NCBI RefSeq assembly: GCF_003020125.1
Contig: NZ_PYFW01000009.1
Coordinates: 124,001 to 188,000 of the forward strand
DNA from: Bradyrhizobium sp. MOS003
GTDB lineage: Bacteria; Pseudomonadota; Alphaproteobacteria; Rhizobiales; Xanthobacteraceae
DNA length: 64,000 bases
Reading direction: 5' to 3'
Positions 60,064-64,000 of this stretch are shown here, in pieces (positions within the stretch are counted from its first letter, which is position 1; the number at the start of each line of letters is the position of its first letter). The position numbers were made by a program, and so were the translations under genes. Below the pieces are notes generated by a model. It was given only the letters and a program-made list of their open reading frames with translations. It did not search any database and was not told the DNA's origin.

Positions 60064-62472
60064 TTACGTGTTCAGGAACAGCCGCATCCATGTGCTGATC
60101 CCCGGCCGTACCGGTTCAAAATAGGTCATAAGGTCGCCTGCCGGCAGCGGAATCGCGGTACTGCTCCGCACGTCAAATGGCGCTCTCCGAAGCAAGCCTC
60201 CATTATCCGCCGGGTCGTAAGGCCCTTTGGCTGCACCCGCAGGCAGATTGATGTGGTGAAGGCCGTATGTATGGCCAAGCTCATGCGCTCCTACAAACGG
60301 GACGTCGCCCATCGCGAGCGCGGCAATACTTGGCACTCCTGCTATCCCTTGATGGGCAAGCGGCTTGCCTAAAAAGCGTTCGCTCTGCGGGATAATGCCC
60401 AGCCACCGCACGTCGCTTGCCTCGTCAGCATCGTCCCACGCATCCTCCAAGTCGTCAGCCAAGTCGTTCCAGGCGTCGTCGGTCGATAGGTCATAAGTGT
60501 GTGAAAACCAGCGAATCGAAGCAATGCCTATGTCTGTCAACGGCGTGGGCAAATAATCTAGCGCCCTGCGCAAATAGTCGAGCATAAACTCGTCGGTTCC
60601 ATACAGGCCCATGTAGACGGCGCGAACACGCAATGGAGCGTGCGCTACCCAGGTCCACGTAGACGTTTGCCCCAACGTGATTTTGCCGCTCGGGTCATCG
60701 CATACAATCTGCATGGTAAGTGTGTGCGAACCGGGCGTCAGCCAAGCTGCGGGGACGGTGAAATTCAGAGTGTCGTTCGTGAACGATGGATCAGAAAGTC
60801 CGCGGATACTCGCAAACCCGCGATCAGGCGGAATCATCACCCGCACGTTGGTGGGCCGCAGTCGCCGGCCGTCCACCAGTAAGCTTCCTGTGATCTTGTC
60901 CAGCTTGTTCGAAAACCAGCCACCGCGATCGCAGTTCATATGAATCCGTACTGCCGTGTCCTTGTTCGCGATCGTCGGCATCCCCCGTCCCGCCAGAACG
61001 GCACCCAAATCTTCTTGTACACCCTGCGTCACTTCAACATATTGAATGGTCAGCTTCGGTGGCACGCTGATCCATACCGGAACGTTCAGTGGCGCAGTAG
61101 CTCCGCAGGAGCTTAACGTAGTGAATACCAGCGAAGCACTCCTTGGCTCTCTCGGCTCCGGATCGGGAATCGTCAGCACTACCGCGCCGAAGCCGCCCGG
61201 CAAATCCGTCCGCTCCCACACGATTTCACCTCTGTCGATCAGCTGGATCTTGATCCTCGTCGTTGGCCCGCCACTCGACCGCCAACTCAGCGCGACCGAG
61301 TTTCCTGGGGCCAAATTAGTGGACTTGGTATCGGTGAGATCGATCGCAACACCCGCCACCTTGACCTCATATACGTTTGCCAAGCCGCCGCGAAAGAAGG
61401 CGCTGTTCCCCAGTCGGTAAACATCGATGATTGCACACAGGTCTACGTGATGCGTAAACGCATTCAGATGCAATTCACCCGCCGTCGCCCACACCGGTAC
61501 AACGACTTCGATCTTGGTGTCGGTCCAAGTCTTGGCTTTCACGCCCACCAGCACGCCCGGATCGCCGTCCGCTAAATGAAAGGCTGGATCCTTTATGCCC
61601 GGCGACGGAAAATAAACCCGGCCATTCGGTCCAAAACTCTTCCCAAGTATGGTCAGCATCTCACCAGCGCAGCCTTGGTCGTTCACCAGTGAGCCAATTG
61701 TGTACCGTGGGCCGAACCGGTCGATCTCCGACATCGCCTTCCGCGACCCGCCCATGCAAGGCCAGCCCCAGTCCCATCTGTCAATTCCCGGCTTTACGAT
61801 CTCATCGCGCCAACTGGCAATATCGAACGGAATTCGATCCCGATCGAGCGTCGGCTTGGTCACGACTGGATCGCGCATCACGCTTGGATTCATGGACCGC
61901 GTTTCTTCCCGCCAGCGGGACGACTCGTGCGCCGTCACAAAAGTCTCCAATGCCTGCCGATCGCCTTGGCGACTCCTCTCAGCCCCCGCGGCCGCGACAT
62001 CCAAATAAAAGAACGGCTGCAGCAACCGCGACACCGCTTCCAACATCTCTTCCGATTCCGATGGTTGGTGAGCCGCTCGAACAATTCCGGAAATCAAACG
62101 AAGCAGCGCGTCGCCATCTAAGGACCGCGGCGCACAATGCCATGCCTCACCGGCTACCTCGTTTAGGATTGAACGCGGGATCACGCGACGAACTTCGATC
62201 GGCTCGCGCAGCAGCAGCCAAAGCCGTGTCGAGCCGTGTTGTTCGCCCGCTAACACCGCATCAGCTTCCTTCGCGCACCGATCCAGAAACTCAGCATTGC
62301 GCTTCGCCTCCGCAAGGAGCGTCTCACTCACTCCTCGCGCTCCCGCAAGTTCCAACACCTCGTGGATGCGTTGGATCTCGGCTAGATCCACCAATGGCCG
62401 TCTTTCAACCTTCGGCGGCTGATCGCCCTCTCCCGGCAGCTGCACCTGTGGAAATTTCTCGGAACGCTTCAT
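60064..62472 (-). CDS. Metzincin-like zinc metalloprotease with IPT/TIG-type domain
   Basis: 802 residues. Residues 730-740 are HELGHTYGLHH, the extended H-E-x2-H-x2-G-x2-H zinc site of metzincins, and DLMTYFEP near residue 782 looks like the Met-turn. About residues 255-340 resemble an IPT/TIG Ig-like fold (GEMLTILGKSFGPNGRVYF). Several further beta-rich segments precede the catalytic end. No Sec signal is visible at the N-terminus (MKRSEKFPQVQLPGEG). It would be a secreted or cell-associated protease whose export route is not evident. Upstream DNA is without a clear promoter. Confidence 0.75.
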   Translation of the reverse strand: MKRSEKFPQVQLPGEGDQPPKVERRPLVDLAEIQRIHEVLELAGARGVSETLLAEAKRNAEFLDRCAKEADAVLAGEQHGSTRLWLLLREPIEVRRVIPRSILNEVAGEAWHCAPRSLDGDALLRLISGIVRAAHQPSESEEMLEAVSRLLQPFFYLDVAAAGAERSRQGDRQALETFVTAHESSRWREETRSMNPSVMRDPVVTKPTLDRDRIPFDIASWRDEIVKPGIDRWDWGWPCMGGSRKAMSEIDRFGPRYTIGSLVNDQGCAGEMLTILGKSFGPNGRVYFPSPGIKDPAFHLADGDPGVLVGVKAKTWTDTKIEVVVPVWATAGELHLNAFTHHVDLCAIIDVYRLGNSAFFRGGLANVYEVKVAGVAIDLTDTKSTNLAPGNSVALSWRSSGGPTTRIKIQLIDRGEIVWERTDLPGGFGAVVLTIPDPEPREPRSASLVFTTLSSCGATAPLNVPVWISVPPKLTIQYVEVTQGVQEDLGAVLAGRGMPTIANKDTAVRIHMNCDRGGWFSNKLDKITGSLLVDGRRLRPTNVRVMIPPDRGFASIRGLSDPSFTNDTLNFTVPAAWLTPGSHTLTMQIVCDDPSGKITLGQTSTWTWVAHAPLRVRAVYMGLYGTDEFMLDYLRRALDYLPTPLTDIGIASIRWFSHTYDLSTDDAWNDLADDLEDAWDDADEASDVRWLGIIPQSERFLGKPLAHQGIAGVPSIAALAMGDVPFVGAHELGHTYGLHHINLPAGAAKGPYDPADNGGLLRRAPFDVRSSTAIPLPAGDLMTYFEPVRPGISTWMRLFLNT

Positions 62473-62937
62473 TGGGAGTCGTCCTCGTAGTTAGCCGACA
62501 TTCACCAGGTAGCTACACGTAAGAAACTTTAGGTTGGAAAAGAATGCGTGCCGACGGCACCAGGCTGCCAATTTATGGAAGCGGCAACTTCGGTAGACCG
62601 GCATTTTGGGCAGCTCACAGGCAAGCAACGCGCATGACCGTGGGCGGACGCTACGCCGATTTTGTCCTAGTGTCTTTAGGGATGAATGTCGGTTGTGGGT
62701 CAAAACGCGAAAAACTCAACCTGAGCAGATCTGTTGCGCCGTCCTCAGGAAGCGGACCCCAACAACTTGCGCCGCTACTTCGCTGATGGGCCATTACCGG
62801 TCTCATGCGACGCAGCAAAAAAATGGCAGCCTGGAGTCGATGCGACGACAAATCGAAAAACCCATTCGTGCCTCCGCACGCAATTCTCTGACCATTGAGT
62901 CTTCATGCAGGGCGTGCTGGCATAAAAACGCTTTTTA
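62473..62937. other. Gene-free interval
   Basis: About 465 bases between the protease gene and the acyltransferase remnant. Short frames only, no motif and no strong hairpin. The promoter of the protease operon should be in this interval or just upstream. Confidence 0.4.
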
Positions 62938-63823
62938 TCAGGCGTTTTTGCCTCTGGCCCAAAGCTGAGCTGGTCGCTCGATATAGGCGCGCGAGAATTG
63001 CGCGAGCATGATCGCCACGGCGATTGCAAGAAGTGAGTGCCCCGCGATCATGAACACTGCATCGTGCAGAAGATAAAGCGAGTAAGAACATGCCCCGAGC
63101 CATACCAGTGCTCGGTTGGTAAGTGCGAGTCGTGTTGTTGCGAGATAGACAGCTCCGATAAATGCGGCGTTGACGCAAAAATATATCGTCGGCGTGATCG
63201 TCGCCCAATCTGGCCTTCCAAATGACGAATAAAGGCCTGCGGCCAGTAATGCGATCCATGTTGCTTGATTTTTTCGCCCTGAGTGTAACCGGTAGAGCAT
63301 CATACCGGCGATGAAGAGGTTTCCAAACAGCGGCATGAGCAGCAACTGGAACAGCCAGAAATGGCCGTGGTTGGTGAGGATCATTGCTACCCGCAAACCC
63401 GTCATCGCCACGATCCACGCCAATGCAAAGCGATCAGCGTAACGAATGCCGCCTAACGCGAACAGTGATCCCATCACTATGTAGAACCATAGCTCGTAGG
63501 CCAGCGTCCAAATCCCTGCAACATGGTGGTGTTGACGAGAACGTTTTCAACCGACGTGCGGCCAGTTGTCATCAGAAAGCCACCAGCCACAAGGACGGAC
63601 AGCCAATACGCAGGATAAAGCCGCGCCGCACGATGCAAAGCGAACTCGGCCAGCGAGTTGGCCTTCTCTAAAGACATTAGGATCACGAACCCGCTGATGA
63701 CGAAGAAGAGTTCGACGCCTAAGAGGCCATAGTAGAAATTGTTTTGGTCATAGTGGTACGCGACGACCCCAACGCCGCGACGCCGCGCAATCCGTCCAGC
63801 CCTTGGAGCCGCCGGTTATCCAT
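62938..63823 (-). pseudogene. Acyltransferase-3 family pseudogene
   Basis: Pieces in several frames: MDNRRLQGLDGLRGVAAL (start at 63823), then in another frame YHYDQNNFYYGLLGVELFFVI and SGFVILMSLEKANSLAEF, HRAARLYPAYW, then IWTLAYELWFYI and the membrane-rich C-terminal half ending at 62938. These match the order of acyltransferase-3 membrane proteins that O-acetylate sugars (R-x10-YP-x-Y, W-x-L-x-E-x-x-FY). At least two frameshifts and a small deletion (near 63520) inactivate it. The C-terminal 179 residues are still an uninterrupted frame. Confidence 0.8.
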
Positions 63824-63829
63824 CAAAAA

Positions 63830-64000
63830 TTAGCCTGCGGGCAATTCGTTCGCAGGTCGAGATTGCGTGATGAACTCGCGCCGTCGCATGCCTGCTCCAA
63901 AGCTCAGGAGACCGTGTTGCACCGGATCGAGAGTACTTTGGTAGGGGTTAAAATCGGCATCGAGATCATAGCCGCCCTGCAACGCCCTATGTCGTTGTGG
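63830..64000 (-). CDS. 3' end of an unrecognised gene running off the right edge
   Basis: 57 codons open to the window edge, reading GGYDLDADFNPYQSTLDP, QHGLLSFGAGMRRREFIT and stopping at TAA 63830-63832. No family is recognised from this fragment. The internal MRRREFIT looks like the start of a Tat-type signal peptide common in Bradyrhizobium-like binding proteins, but nothing follows it, so it may be a coincidence or a remnant. Confidence 0.35.
   Translation of the reverse strand, partial: PQRHRALQGGYDLDADFNPYQSTLDPVQHGLLSFGAGMRRREFITQSRPANELPAG

Noticed and set aside
1..64000. Complete insertion sequences or intact transposases.
   Set aside because: No DDE transposase motifs or flanking terminal inverted repeats were recognised; only the decayed tyrosine integrase was found.

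Overview
The window looks like chromosomal DNA of a Bradyrhizobium-type alphaproteobacterium. The evidence is GC-rich coding DNA, two H-NS-family proteins carrying the TWSGRGK-P-WL signature, remnants of small zinc-ribbon families that are abundant in that group, a decayed Ku gene and a tRNA-Lys(CTT) fragment. This is inference from sequence character; no database was searched.

Bases 1-38.3 kb are a surface-polysaccharide locus of the Wzx/Wzy/Wzc type. It holds a Wzy/ligase-like protein (cut by the left edge), glycosyltransferases of several families, a Wzx-type flippase, nucleotide-sugar genes and dTDP-rhamnose genes (rmlC-B-D-A). It also holds a Wzc/GumC-type tyrosine autokinase with a Tyr-rich tail, a large membrane protein, and a WcaJ/ExoY-type initiating phosphoglycosyltransferase. 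wecB-wecC plus a WecG/TagA-type transferase point to ManNAcA. A Gfo/Idh dehydrogenase, a DegT aminotransferase and a hexapeptide acetyltransferase form a WlbA/B/C (WbpB/D/E)-like set for a 3-acetamido sugar. Embedded at 17.7-28.5 kb is a type I secretion cassette: adaptor, ABC exporter, a 107-aa protein and a 2290-aa multidomain substrate with five DUF4082-like domains. One of its repeat units is a recent 774-bp tandem duplication.

Bases 38.4-42.5 kb carry two divergent H-NS-family genes, then a compact minus-strand operon of an 81-aa protein, a possible 76-aa protein, a PqqD-HPr-kinase-like fusion and an NTP_transf_5-type nucleotidyltransferase. This resembles the accessory part of peptide-modification loci and is the best candidate here for an undescribed small system.

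Bases 42.5-64 kb are accessory, gene-poor and partly decayed. The intact parts are a coiled-coil/Sel1 secreted protein; a TAXI binding protein-VasI/TagO-like-DsrE operon; a low-molecular-weight phosphatase; several small secreted or coiled-coil proteins; and a two-gene operon for a metzincin-like metalloprotease and an Ig-rich partner. The decayed parts are frameshifted zinc-ribbon genes, an HTH gene and tyrosine integrase next to a 52-bp tRNA-Lys 3' fragment, a Ku pseudogene and an acyltransferase-3 pseudogene. The arrangement of integrase and tRNA fragment suggests serial island insertion at tRNA-Lys.

A feature spanning all regions is a set of about twelve short, very AT-rich patches (TTTAAT/ATTAAAT-rich) upstream of transcription units in otherwise GC-rich DNA, in the same window as two H-NS-like proteins.
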